A stretch of DNA of 64,000 bases from an uncultured Mediterraneibacter sp. (GCA_944381495.1 CALWLJ010000001.1:1-64000), one strand, 5' to 3'; shown: positions 44,211 through 53,838, counted from the first letter of the stretch. Notes: generated by a model not told the origin, from the sequence alone. Translations and numbers: made by a program.

Positions 44211-44839
44211 TATTTTGGCGAGTAAAACGTAGAATTATTGCTGAAGTTGCAGAAATAATAGCTCCAATTCGACACAAATTTTATAGAATGAAAGTAATAA
44301 ATAAAAATGTATCCATTATCTCCCAAAACTGTCTAGGTGGTGTGATTTCTCATGATTTAGGACTTCGTTTTTTATCTCCTACAGTGAATCTTTACATGAC
44401 AAGTTCGGATTTTATGTTATTTGTTGAAAATTTGAGATTATTCAAAGATGCAGATATGCGATTTATTCAATCCGACAGGAATTATCCTGTAGCAGAATGC
44501 TTTTTAGGCGAAAAAAAAATTACAATATATTTTGTACACTATCATTCCTGTGAAGAGGCTCAGAAAAAATGGAGAGAAAGATACACTCGTATTAATTACG
44601 AGAATGTTCGCGTTGTTATGACAGATAGAGATGGCCTAACAGAGGACATATTAGATAGATTTGAAAAATTACCATATAAAAAAATCTTATTTTCTGCAAA
44701 GATCTTGGATATGAAAGATACAATTTTCGTGAAAGAATTTTCGGGAAAAGAACAAGTGGGAGATTTGATTTCGTTTTCGACTCTATTTGGTAAAAGAGTT
44801 TATGAGAAATTTAATATTGTAAAATGGATTAATGATTAA
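44207..44839 (+). CDS. DUF1919-family protein
   Basis: A 210-residue protein recognised by SIISQNCLGGVISHDLGLRF and SSDFMLFVENLRLF, the start of DUF1919, a family found in exopolysaccharide loci and thought to include glycan-modifying transferases. RVVMTDRDGLTEDILDRFEK and LPYKKILFSA complete the domain. The first 25 residues are a basic amphipathic extension. Overlaps the pyruvyl transferase stop by ATGA. Confidence 0.82.
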   Translation: MIFWRVKRRIIAEVAEIIAPIRHKFYRMKVINKNVSIISQNCLGGVISHDLGLRFLSPTVNLYMTSSDFMLFVENLRLFKDADMRFIQSDRNYPVAECFLGEKKITIYFVHYHSCEEAQKKWRERYTRINYENVRVVMTDRDGLTEDILDRFEKLPYKKILFSAKILDMKDTIFVKEFSGKEQVGDLISFSTLFGKRVYEKFNIVKWIND

Positions 44840-44848
44840 GAAAAAGCT

Positions 44849-45677
44849 ATGGAATTAAAAAAGAAGATACAAAAATGTTACAAGGTTTGTCAGTAATTGT
44901 TATGATATTGTTACATCTTTTTTGTAGATATAACAGTGAAAAATTATTTACGCTGATATTCTACCTAAATGTGTGGCCTCTTAGCTTTTTGATCGGTCAA
45001 TCAGCTGATTTTTGTGTGATGTGTTTTGCCTTCTACTGGTTATGTTTTTTACATTGACCTCTGCAGATGTAGCATATAACGGTGCAAGGTGGTATCTGTT
45101 TATCTATGTATTAATTACGTTGGCATCGACTTGGTTATTAAAACAAACCAAATACGTCAACTCGTTTTTGCTATTGTTTATTGGATTTGTATTTTACTGT
45201 ATTGCATTTTATGTCCGTTTTCATACATCAGGACATGGTTAGAGATTAGAAAAGTTTGGAACGGGTGGTATGATTTATTTCGAGTGGCTGCTGAGAAACT
45301 TTTTACCGCAATCTTTGAGTGCGTGGTCAGTCGAATACCAACAATATTTAAAATTTAGGTGCAATTTTGATTTTGTTCATTATGATATGGATAAGGGGAT
45401 TTTTGGTTAGTACTATATTTATTGCTCCTGCTACTGAGCTAGTAATTGTGTTTATGTTCCATTATTGAAAGAAGTCTAAAATTATTAAGAAATTTTTCTT
45501 ATTCATAGGATTGCATTCGATTAATATCTGGTTGACACATATATTTTTATTAGCGGTTTGTTTACGAATTTAGTATTTAAAGCAAAATATTCCGTTTTCG
45601 CTTTTTTATTTATATTGCTTTTGTCAATTATGACTTCTTACATCAATAATATTGTATATACACCAGTAAAAAAATAA
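44849..45677 (+). pseudogene. Acyltransferase-3 family membrane protein, decayed
   Basis: Pieces of an OafA-type glycan O-acetyltransferase lie in shifting frames: LQGLSVIVMILLHLFC (first membrane helix, 44875 on) and SFLIGQSADFCVMCFAF in one frame, ARWYLFIYVLITLASTWLLK in the next (45085 on), then GLHSINIWLTHIF and SYINNIVYTPVKK at the end (to 45677). At least two frameshifts and a stop break it. An intact version would carry about ten helices in some 340 residues. O-acetylation of this polymer by this gene is therefore probably lost. Confidence 0.8.
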
Positions 45678-45839
45678 TCCCTTTGGGACTCAATCAAAAG
45701 CGTTTTGGAGTTTTGGCGCTTTCTGGATAATACGATTCCATGGTTATATTTTTCTTTGAGTCTTGTTTTTGAAGATGCATATTATTATGCTCATTAGTTA
45801 ACATTAAGGTATTAACAATACATATTGAGGATGAAATAT

Positions 45840-47030
45840 ATGAGAAAAAGAAAGGTTTTAATAGTTGTTGAATCTTTAGCATGCGGAGGCGGAGAAAAAA
45901 GTTTAATTTCGGCACTTCCATTGATTGATTATAATGAGTTCGATATTGATTTGCTTATTTATAATCGAAATGGAGGATTATTTGAACAGTTGGTTGATAA
46001 AAGAGTAAACGTTCTTCCAGAGCTTGATTTTGTACGTTTTTGTAATTTACCAATTGTTAGGCAGATTATATCATTTAAATTGAAGTATATTTTGACACGA
46101 ATAAAGTGGAAATGTGCTATTATTTCCAACCAAAAATCTGTGAAACCAAAGCATTCATCTGAAATTTATTGGAAGTCTTGTTCCGATGTTATACCTATTT
46201 TGGAAAAGCAATACGATGTAGCAGTAGCTTGGGGACAAGGACATGCAACACATTATGTAGCAGAAAAAGTGAATGCCTATAAGAAATATGCATGGATTAA
46301 TGCAAATTATGTATTAGGAAACCATGATAGGGAGTTTGATTTGCCTTTTTATCATAAAATGCAGAGAATTATTGTTGTTTCTGAACAATTATTGTCTCTT
46401 ACAAAAGATGTGTTTCCTGAATTTGCATCGGATATGCGGGTAATATATGATGTAGTAAATGCAGAATTGATTTTTGCTATGTCACAAAAATACAATCCAT
46501 TTAAAAATGAAAAAGGACTTCATATTGTTACGGTTGGGCGGTTGGAATCACCGAAAGGGTATAATCTTGCTGTACAAGCATGCAAGATAATGAAAGATAG
46601 AGGCAGTTGTTTTAAATGGTATGCTGTAGGAGAAGGTTCTATGAGAAAAGAACTGGAAACTTACATAAAAGAGAATGAAATAGAAGATAATTTCATCTTG
46701 GTTGGAGTTAAAGATAATCCATATGTATATATTGGTAATGCCGATATATATGTACAAACTTCAATTTTTGAAGGATATTGTTTGACTTTAGCAGAAGCAA
46801 GAATTCTAAATAAACCAATTGTTACTACCAATTTTGATGTTGTATATGATCAGATAAAGAATGGGTATAATGGATTGGTTGTTGATATGAATCCAGAAGA
46901 TATTGCAGATGAAATCATTCGTCTTTCTAGCGATATAAAACTTCAAAAAAAATTAGTAACAAATCTTATGAATGAAAAGAAAGGTAATAAAGAGGAAGCG
47001 AAAAAAATCAATCAATTATTTGCTGAATAG
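45840..47030 (+). CDS. Glycosyltransferase family 4
   Basis: A 396-residue GT-B enzyme: KVLIVVESLACGGGEKSLIS at the N-terminus, HIVTVGRLESPKGYNLAVQA and VYVQTSIFEGYCLTLAEARI with the donor-binding glutamates. Layout matches the GT4 at 40037. ATG at 45840 is preferred over TTG 45825 and ATG 45831 because TTGAGG lies a suitable distance upstream and MRKRKVLIVV is the normal family start. About 235 bases of AT-rich spacer follow, including a small hairpin (47199-47221). Confidence 0.88.
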   Translation: MRKRKVLIVVESLACGGGEKSLISALPLIDYNEFDIDLLIYNRNGGLFEQLVDKRVNVLPELDFVRFCNLPIVRQIISFKLKYILTRIKWKCAIISNQKSVKPKHSSEIYWKSCSDVIPILEKQYDVAVAWGQGHATHYVAEKVNAYKKYAWINANYVLGNHDREFDLPFYHKMQRIIVVSEQLLSLTKDVFPEFASDMRVIYDVVNAELIFAMSQKYNPFKNEKGLHIVTVGRLESPKGYNLAVQACKIMKDRGSCFKWYAVGEGSMRKELETYIKENEIEDNFILVGVKDNPYVYIGNADIYVQTSIFEGYCLTLAEARILNKPIVTTNFDVVYDQIKNGYNGLVVDMNPEDIADEIIRLSSDIKLQKKLVTNLMNEKKGNKEEAKKINQLFAE

Positions 47031-47265
47031 ATAGAAGATAATGTGAAAGAAGTAAATATGAAAATGATACAGAAAATAGGAATATATGAATTATTTAATA
47101 ATATTCTCCTCTGAATAGAGATATTAATTGGTAAGCAAGTTAGTGTCCCTGACGCTATACAGATTTATATATCATTAGATTTGTTATAATACAAAAAGAT
47201 GAAAGCGTGAATCACTTTCATTATTATTTGTGTCGCCAATTTATAGTGATAGAATGGGGTTTAAG

Positions 47266-48789
47266 ATGAAGAATAGTTCGACTCGTAAGAGTATATATAA
47301 CGTATTGTCAGGAGTATTAGGGCAGATATTGACTATTGTATTTGGCATATATATTCCAAGGTTGGTTTTAGTAAGTTTGGGATCAGAGGCAAATGGATTG
47401 TTGAATTCTGTAAACCAGATTTTGGTGTATTTGGGATTATTAGAGGCAGGAGTTGGAAATGCGACAATTCAGGCATTATATGGCCCTTTATCTAAATCAG
47501 ACCATGATGGAATAAATGGAATAATGTCCGCTACAAATAAGTATTATCATAAAACGGGTGTTATATATTTTACAAGTATTATTCTGATAGGAGTATTTTA
47601 TCCATTTTTAGTAAAATCAGGACTGGATTTTAGTGTTGTTTTCTGGGTAATAATATTAACTGGATTGCCAAATGCTATTAATTATTACTTTCAGGGGAAG
47701 TATAAACTTTTATTACAAACAGATGGTCGCATGTATGTTTTAACAAATGTGACTATGCTGATTAATTTATGCACTAGTGTTGGAAAAATCTTGTTATTAA
47801 CCAATGGATTTGGTGTTGTCGCATTGCAACTAATGTATTTCTTTTTTGGAATTATTCAAATGATATTTTTTCAACTATATGTAAGATATTGTTATCCTTG
47901 GTTGGATGTAACTGTCAAGCCTAATTTTCAGGCATTAGCACAAAAGGGATATGTGATGATTCATCAAATATCTGGCTTGGTTTTTAGTAGTACCGATATG
48001 ATTATACTTTCTGTTGTATGTGGCTTGAAAACTGTTAGCGTTTATTCTATGTATACATTATTATTTGGGATGATTAGTACTTTAGTCCAAAATATTAATG
48101 GTAGTGTAATATTTATTATGGGACAAACATTTAATAAAGACAAAAAACGTTACATACAGCTTCATGATACATTTGAAACTTATAATATGGCTCTTACCTT
48201 TTCGTTGTTTACTATTGCAGGAGTTTTTATATTGCCATTCTTAAAGATTTATACAAGCGGCATAAATGATATTAACTATATCGATAATTTACTACCATGG
48301 TTGTTTATTTTGGTATATTTATTGGATAATGGCAGAACAGCATCGGCAAAAGTTATTACATTTGCTGGTCACTTTGATAAGACAAAGTATCATGCAATAG
48401 CAGAGATGATTATTAACATTGTTGTTTCAGTTGTATGTGTGTTTAACTTTGGTATTTATGGTGTGTTAATTGGAACAATTACTGCGTTATTATTTCGTAC
48501 TAATATTATGATTATATATGCTGCAAAGAATATATTGAGTAGAAAACCTTATTGCACTTATAGAAGGTGGTGTGTAAATTTTGTCTTATGTATTATTGTG
48601 TCGATTATTTGTCATTTGATTAAATTTAAGGTGGATACATATTTTCTTATTATTTTAAATGCAATAGTTGTATCAGTTATTATTGTATCATTGTTTTTTA
48701 TTGTGAATTCAATAATTGAAAAAGAAGCATTTGCATGTTTGTCTAATTATATAAAAGCAAAATTAACAAAACGAAGATTTTTGAGGTAA
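47266..48789 (+). CDS. Wzx-type polysaccharide flippase
   Basis: A 507-residue MATE/MOP-superfamily protein with about 12-14 membrane helices. It begins MKNSSTRKSIYNVLSGVLGQ, and has LVSLGSEANGLLNSVNQILV and GLLEAGVGNATIQALYGPL, typical of Firmicute Wzx. It moves lipid-linked repeat units across the membrane for the EpsG-type polymerase. ATG 47266 is chosen over 47254 and 47230 on family alignment; all ribosome sites here are weak. It is the last intact gene of the AT-rich cassette; nine bases after its stop the GC-richer metallophosphatase fragment begins. Confidence 0.88.
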   Translation: MKNSSTRKSIYNVLSGVLGQILTIVFGIYIPRLVLVSLGSEANGLLNSVNQILVYLGLLEAGVGNATIQALYGPLSKSDHDGINGIMSATNKYYHKTGVIYFTSIILIGVFYPFLVKSGLDFSVVFWVIILTGLPNAINYYFQGKYKLLLQTDGRMYVLTNVTMLINLCTSVGKILLLTNGFGVVALQLMYFFFGIIQMIFFQLYVRYCYPWLDVTVKPNFQALAQKGYVMIHQISGLVFSSTDMIILSVVCGLKTVSVYSMYTLLFGMISTLVQNINGSVIFIMGQTFNKDKKRYIQLHDTFETYNMALTFSLFTIAGVFILPFLKIYTSGINDINYIDNLLPWLFILVYLLDNGRTASAKVITFAGHFDKTKYHAIAEMIINIVVSVVCVFNFGIYGVLIGTITALLFRTNIMIIYAAKNILSRKPYCTYRRWCVNFVLCIIVSIICHLIKFKVDTYFLIILNAIVVSVIIVSLFFIVNSIIEKEAFACLSNYIKAKLTKRRFLR

Positions 48790-48798
48790 TAATGGCAA

Positions 48799-49107
48799 GA
48801 TGGAAGTGAACAGCGGTTCATGGAGAATTTTCAGGATACCGACCGTTTTAAAATCCTCTTAAGTCATATCCCGGAAGGCCTTCTCCTGTGGAAAAGTATG
48901 GAGTACTGGGACGTAGATCTTGTATTTAGCGGCCATGTGCATGGCGGACAGATGAGACTTCCCTTCGTGGGCGGGCTGTTTGATCCGGAGGAAGGTTTCT
49001 TTCCGACTTATACGAAAGGAATGTTTCAATGCGGAAATGGAACCATGATCCTGTCGGCCGGTCTGGGGAGCTCCGGAGGAATTCCGCGGATAAACAATCT
49101 GCCGGAC
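48799..49107 (+). pseudogene. 3' fragment of a metallophosphatase gene (duplicate)
   Basis: 309 bases align without gaps to 53469-53777 of the complete metallophosphatase downstream, with scattered, mostly synonymous changes. It encodes the last third (HIPEGLLLWKSMEYWDVDLV, then FSGHVHGGQMRLPFVGG) with no upstream domain and no proper start. Homology stops at both ends in mid-gene: the left end abuts the flippase, the right end a transposon border. It is a direct repeat and a probable recombination scar. Confidence 0.88.
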
Positions 49108-49188
49108 TGAATATTACGGTGCGGCAGAGCCGCCAGTCCGGTGTGGCGTGAGCCACCTGTCCGGACTAACGGAGCCACCTGTTTATAG

Positions 49189-49965
49189 TTACTCGGCTTG
49201 AGCAGGATCCAAGCCATATACCTCTCTCATGGAAAGATCTTTCGATGGATTGATGCTCTCAATGTTGATTTTATATGAATCGTAAGAAATACGATCCATG
49301 ATGGCATCTGCAAGAGTGCTCTCACCGCTGCAGATCTGCTGGTACCACTCGCTTTCCCGGAACTGGGAGCAGAAGATGGTCGATGACTTCTTCCTGCGTT
49401 TGTGGATCAGCTCGAAAAGATTTCTGGCTTCGGACTCGGTCAGTTTGAGCAGGAGCCATTCATCAATGATCAGCAGGACTGGCTTGGTGTATTTCTTTAG
49501 TACACTGGCAAAAGCACCGGAATCTCTGGCTGCCTGGAGATCAAGTAACAGGTCTGGAAGCCGGACATACTTCACGGTGTAATAATGTTTGCAGGCCTCC
49601 ATACCAAAGGCGCATGCCATATATGTTTTGCCGCTCCCTGTAGCGCCGGTAATAAAGATGTTACGGTATTCCGTAATGTATTCGCAGGTTGCCAGACGGC
49701 TGATTAAAGCTTTATTCAGTTTCCGGCCAGACTGATAATCGATTGCTGCAATGCTTGCGTCTGGCTGTTCCAGTTCTGCTTTACGGATCAGCCTTTTTAA
49801 CCGGTTGTTTTTACGGTTTGTATATTCAACATCAACAAGCATTCCGAAGCGGTCTTCAAAAGGGACCTCTTTCATAGAGGGATCATTCATCTGGATCCGG
49901 AATGCATCTGCCATAGATGACAGGCGCATTTCAATCAGTTTATCTATGGTGCTTTGATTGATCAT
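49189..49965 (-). CDS. istB: IstB-type helper ATPase of IS21
   Basis: A 258-residue DnaC-like AAA+ ATPase that loads the IstA transposase on target DNA. Walker A is GATGSGKTYMA (about 105), Walker B LLIIDEWLLL, and the conserved FCSQFRESEW and IMDRISYDSYKINIE are near the C-terminus. Full length. It overlaps istA by ATGA, so is translated with it. Confidence 0.93.
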   Translation of the reverse strand: MINQSTIDKLIEMRLSSMADAFRIQMNDPSMKEVPFEDRFGMLVDVEYTNRKNNRLKRLIRKAELEQPDASIAAIDYQSGRKLNKALISRLATCEYITEYRNIFITGATGSGKTYMACAFGMEACKHYYTVKYVRLPDLLLDLQAARDSGAFASVLKKYTKPVLLIIDEWLLLKLTESEARNLFELIHKRRKKSSTIFCSQFRESEWYQQICSGESTLADAIMDRISYDSYKINIESINPSKDLSMREVYGLDPAQAE

Positions 49966-51518
49966 GATTTTTTACCTCCGTAGTATCTGGCACCTCTGGT
50001 AATGCCATGTGCCTGTGATCCTGATGAAAGTTGATCCGAATCCTGAGATGCGGATTCGGGATTCTCTTTCATGGCAGCTAATAGATTTTTAATACTTTTA
50101 TAGCTGGGTGTCCTGGAATAAAGAAGTGCCCTTTTACAAGCTTCTTCCAGTTTTGAGGGAGAATGCTTCTCAGCCAGTTTCAACAATCCCATACAGCTTC
50201 TGTAGGTTTGTTGTTCCACCCTGCCGGAGGTCAGGATCGCATCAACTGCTTTCCTTGTGTTGATCCCAATCGAATCTGCCCACCTGCGGAAACGGTCGCC
50301 GTTCCATTCCAGATACTTTTGATGGTCTGGTGGCATATGTTCCGTTACCGTAGAATACTGACCGCTCCTGCCATGGAGACGGCGGTGTGAGGCAATCCGG
50401 TTGTGATGATAAAATATTTCAATCGTTGTTTTTGTTATACGCACATCGACCTTATCTTTGATATACTGATAAGGCTCGGAGTAGTACATCTTGTCTATTG
50501 CGATGTGATAGTTGAACTGGACAGTGGCTTGTTTCCACTCAGCCAGTTCGAAAGGTGTAGCAGGCAGCGGTGCCAGTAATGGCTTTTCTTCCCCAAGAAA
50601 TAAACTGAGCCTGCTGCATTCTTTCTTTTGGAACTTTCTTGCATTGTAGGCATCCAGCTTTTCACGGATCGCGGCATTTAATTCCGAGAGAGAGAAAAAC
50701 TGTTCATTGCGGAGGGCCGCTGTGATCCATGTGGAGATATTACCAACGGAACCTTCTGCATTTGGTTTATCCTTGGGTTTCCGGACTCTTGCCGGAATGA
50801 TGGCGACATTATAATGTTCTGCCATCTCATGATAAGTAGTATTCAGTGCGGTCGTATACCAGTCGCTTTTCGAATGATTCACTGCCGTAGAACAGTTATC
50901 AGGAATAAGCATCGGTGTAACGCCGCCGAAGAATGCAAACATCTGGATATGCGCTTTGATCCAGTTATCTGTCTTCTGGTTTAAGTATGCCTTTACAAAG
51001 GCATACTGGCTGTAAGTAAGGACTCCTACAAAGATCCATGCCTCCGTGATCTCACCGGTGTCCGGATCGATGAGCTGTGCCGGATCACCGGCCCAATCTA
51101 CTTCAACCTGCTCACCCGGTTTCCGTGGGATGTGCATGGTCGCCCTGCGTTTTTCTTCATCCTACTGGATGTAATAGCAGAACTGGGAATACATAAGAGG
51201 TTCTTCACCGTTCATGCGGCATTCCTCACAGTATTCTACCCACAGGAGCTTCTTATTGACTCCATTACGCAGAAGTTCTCTGCGGATGTAGTCATAATCA
51301 GGCATCCGTTTATTGGTTGCTGATTTTGTCTTGGGGAAAAGCATTTCCTCAAGTGTGCTGTCGGTCATGTCATGATCCAGTGGCCAGGAAAGATTTATTT
51401 CCGCAGCCTTTTTGACGACCTTAGCAACTGTGTTACGGGATACACCACAGCTATGTGCGATGTTCCGTTCACTGAATCCTAAGCTTTTCAGGCGAAGGAT
51501 TTCTCGATATTTGGTCAT
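49962..51518 (-). pseudogene. istA: IstA transposase interrupted by an in-frame TAG
   Basis: The N-terminal part (51518 to 51162) has the helix-turn-helix region (YREILRLKSLGFSERNIAHS) and ends SQFCYYIQ then TAG at 51164-51162. The same frame continues DEEKRRATMHIPRKPGEQVE into the DDE integrase domain (VDWAGDPAQLID, MLIPDNCSTAV). Only the one amber codon separates the halves; together they make about 518 residues, normal for IstA. Either a point mutation has killed the element, or the C-terminal piece starts at ATG 51137. The ATG at 51518 has AGGAGGTCACC upstream. Confidence 0.85.
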
Positions 51519-51674
51519 AATGGTGACCTCCTTTAACTGTATTCACATCTGACGATGTGTTCTTACAGTATAAAGGAAATCTATGTAATAGAGCCTACTG
51601 TGGCTCTGAATTACCAGAATATATGGCTCTCATTCTCCGGAATGGTGGCTCTCAAAGTCCGGACAGGTGGCTCA

Positions 51675-51913
51675 AAGAGCCCCGGAATAATCAGGTACTT
51701 TTGGTCACAAGTCAGATCTATGTGCCATATCAGCAGCTGGAAGCTATACGGACATGGGCAATACTAAATAATGTATATGTAGAAACTGTAGGATTCCCGG
51801 GAGAGTGGAATACGAATCAGCAGGGAATGATGAAGCTGGCAAATTACCTGCAGGAAATCAGGTCTACGATACAGGCGGTAAATCGTTATCTGTGGTCAGT
51901 GGAGATTATATGA
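51675..51913 (+). pseudogene. 3' fragment of an unidentified gene next to the IS
   Basis: Open frame reading NNQVLLVTSQIYVPYQQLEA and later VETVGFPGEWNTNQQGMMKL to a TGA at 51911-51913. Coding character is good but the start is inside the transposon end, so the gene body has been lost. The segment has the feel of a YdcF/DUF218-like C-terminus (VTS...P..QLEA) but I cannot confirm it. GC content is normal for the chromosome, unlike the AT-rich island that follows. Confidence 0.5.
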
Positions 51914-52046
51914 GTTGAAGGTTCTACAGTATCATGGGAATCAGTTGAGGAAAAGAATATGTAAAATGAAGTGGGATTTGGGTTATTTATAGTAGACATT
52001 AGTTTGAGTAATGATTTTACCAGAGAAATAAAATGTCAAATGAAAT

Positions 52047-52709
52047 ATGAAAATAATAAATAATACAGACATTAATAATTTGATAATTTTCGCAAAACAT
52101 AATATGGGTATATATAGATTGGTTTATCGTAAATATAAAAAAATCTATTGGCTTACAGTCTTATTTCTTTTGCTCAGTTTTCTATTCCTGTTGTTATATC
52201 TTATCGTAAAAGTTTCAGCAAAGGGAATAGCTACAACCATACTTTTTATGTGTTGCATACTGAATGCTATAGCGGCACAATATATGTGTCGAAGATTAGA
52301 TGCTTTAACGGCAACAAGACACATGAAAGTACAAGAAAAGCGATTGGAAATATTACAGAGATTTTATCAGCGTAATAATTATACTATCTCTGATATAAAA
52401 ATAATTAATAAACAATTAGAGAAACGATTGAATAATCTTAATAAACAAAAAACGACAGTAACAGTCGTTTTAGGAATTTTAGTTTTACCGATATGGGAGA
52501 CATTGGTACAATTTGCTTTGCGAGAATTTACAACAGAACGGTTTGTTAGAATTGTTGCTGTAACATTGATAATGACATTTTTTATCACTATTTTTATTTA
52601 CATTTTGAATCGAGGAATATATTTATATGAAGAAAATGTCTATGTTAAAAATAATTCTTACATTATTGAAAATATAATATATCTTAATAATTACCTTATA
52701 AAAGACTGA
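52047..52709 (+). CDS. Membrane protein with four helices, unknown
   Basis: A 220-residue AT-rich gene. Hydrophobic pairs at about 35-55 and 60-80 and again at about 140-158 and 168-188 flank a basic amphipathic middle (HMKVQEKRLEILQRFYQRNN; INKQLEKRLNNLNKQK) likely to form a cytoplasmic coiled coil. The symmetrical two-plus-two arrangement resembles mobile-element-borne effector or immunity membrane proteins such as S-4TM types, but no motif confirms that. It pairs with the tiny membrane frame ten bases downstream. Ribosome site is weak. Confidence 0.6.
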   Translation: MKIINNTDINNLIIFAKHNMGIYRLVYRKYKKIYWLTVLFLLLSFLFLLLYLIVKVSAKGIATTILFMCCILNAIAAQYMCRRLDALTATRHMKVQEKRLEILQRFYQRNNYTISDIKIINKQLEKRLNNLNKQKTTVTVVLGILVLPIWETLVQFALREFTTERFVRIVAVTLIMTFFITIFIYILNRGIYLYEENVYVKNNSYIIENIIYLNNYLIKD

Positions 52710-52719
52710 GGAAAATAAA

Positions 52720-52863
52720 ATGGATGAAGAAAGTGACGATACAAATTTTATTTCATGTCTTATTTGTCTAATTATTGCGATTCTATTATTAGTTGCGTTT
52801 GGAGATGTGTTTATCAAATTTATTGATTGGGTTCTTTCTCTTTTCGAAAATATAATAGTGTAG
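52720..52863 (+). CDS. 47-residue single-helix membrane protein
   Basis: Begins MDEESDDTNFISCLICLIIA, then ILLLVAFGDVFIKFIDWVL and SLFENIIV: an acidic head and one long membrane helix. GACTGAGGAAAATAAA supplies a weak ribosome site, ten bases after the preceding stop. It is AT-rich like its neighbour and may belong with it as a pair. Too short for certainty. Confidence 0.45.
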   Translation: MDEESDDTNFISCLICLIIAILLLVAFGDVFIKFIDWVLSLFENIIV

Positions 52864-52955
52864 AGTTTAGACTTTATGGCGAAAGCTTTATTGGAATACA
52901 TAGTTTTTTGGTTTTCATAGAAAAATACAGCAATAGTTGGAGATATTGGACAATA

Positions 52956-53816
52956 TTGAGAAAAAAAAGAGTCTTTAAAATTATATTAGTAATTTTATTA
53001 TGTATCCTATTGATTGCATCCTTCACCCTTCTTGCTTCATGGAAACTGCTATCTGTCAGCTACTACGAATATTCAAACAATAAATTGCAGCATGAATTTA
53101 CGATAGTCCAGCTCTCAGATCTTCATAATTCCCAGTTTGGAAAAGATAACTGTAGACTTCTGGAAAAGATAGAGCAGGAGTCCCCAGATATAATACTAAT
53201 GACTGGAGATATGTTGAACAGTTATGAGGAGAGAACGGATATTGTGACAGATCTTGTGAAAGATGCTTCTCGGATAGCCCCTGTTTATTATTCCATGGGA
53301 AATCATGAGATAGACTACATGGAAAATTTCGGCAGTGATCTGCTGAAGCAGAAGCTGGAAGAGGCAGGAGCGGTAGTTTTGGATGGAGAGTATGTGGATA
53401 CAGAGATTGCCGGACAGCAGGTTCGGATTGGAGGTATTTACGGCTATGTGCTTTCGAAGAAACTGCAGGATGGAAGCGAACAGCGGTTCACGGAAGATTT
53501 CCAGGATACGGATTGTTTTAAAATTCTTTTAAGCCATATCCCGGAAGGACTTCTCCTGTGGAAAAGTATGGAGTACTGGGATGTTGATCTTGTATTCAGC
53601 GGACATGTGCATGGGGGACAGATGCGACTTCCTTTTGTGGGCGGATTATATGATCCGGAGGAGGGCTTCTTTCCGACTTATACGAAAGGCATGTTTCAAT
53701 GTGGGAATGGAACCATGATCTTGTCGGCCGGACTGGGGAGCTCCGGAGGAATTCCGCGAATTAACAATCTGCCGGACCTGGTTGTATGTAAAGTCAGAGC
53801 CGAAGACAGTAAATGA
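52956..53816 (+). CDS. Membrane-anchored metallophosphoesterase
   Basis: A calcineurin-like phosphoesterase of about 286 residues. One N-terminal membrane helix (about 8-30) is followed by the metal-binding motifs IVQLSDLHNSQFG, ILMTGDMLNSYE, YYSMGNHEIDYME and FSGHVHGGQMRLP, in the YkuE/YaeI style. The start is uncertain: the frame is open to TTG 52827, but a TTG at 52956 gives MRKKRVFKIILVILLC, a standard basic-then-hydrophobic anchor. The first 150 bases are AT-rich and the remainder GC-richer, so the 5' end may be recombinant. Its 3' third is duplicated at 48799. Confidence 0.85.
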   Translation: MRKKRVFKIILVILLCILLIASFTLLASWKLLSVSYYEYSNNKLQHEFTIVQLSDLHNSQFGKDNCRLLEKIEQESPDIILMTGDMLNSYEERTDIVTDLVKDASRIAPVYYSMGNHEIDYMENFGSDLLKQKLEEAGAVVLDGEYVDTEIAGQQVRIGGIYGYVLSKKLQDGSEQRFTEDFQDTDCFKILLSHIPEGLLLWKSMEYWDVDLVFSGHVHGGQMRLPFVGGLYDPEEGFFPTYTKGMFQCGNGTMILSAGLGSSGGIPRINNLPDLVVCKVRAEDSK

Positions 53817-53838
53817 AGCAGCAGAAAGTGAGAATGAA

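Larger units (their letters stand above)
49149..51674 (-). mobile_element. IS21-family insertion sequence
   Basis: About 2.5 kb with istA and istB. Both ends carry the same block in opposite orientation: TGAGCCACCTGTCCGGACT from 49149 and its complement AGTCCGGACAGGTGGCTCA ending at 51674. Additional copies of GAGCCACC-like units occur just inside both ends (for example GAGCCACCTG at 49173-49182 and TGGCTCTCA at 51650-51658), as in the multiple terminal repeats of IS21 elements. No target duplication is seen, and both flanks are broken genes, so a deletion accompanied or followed insertion. Exact termini are uncertain by some tens of bases. Confidence 0.8.

Noticed and set aside
44875-45057. 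60-residue membrane protein as a gene of its own
   Set aside because: It is the first fragment of the frameshifted acyltransferase, continued in other frames.
51162-51164. Programmed recoding or stop-codon reassignment at the istA TAG
   Set aside because: TAG and other stops end normal genes throughout the window and no recoding structure is seen; a plain nonsense mutation is simpler.
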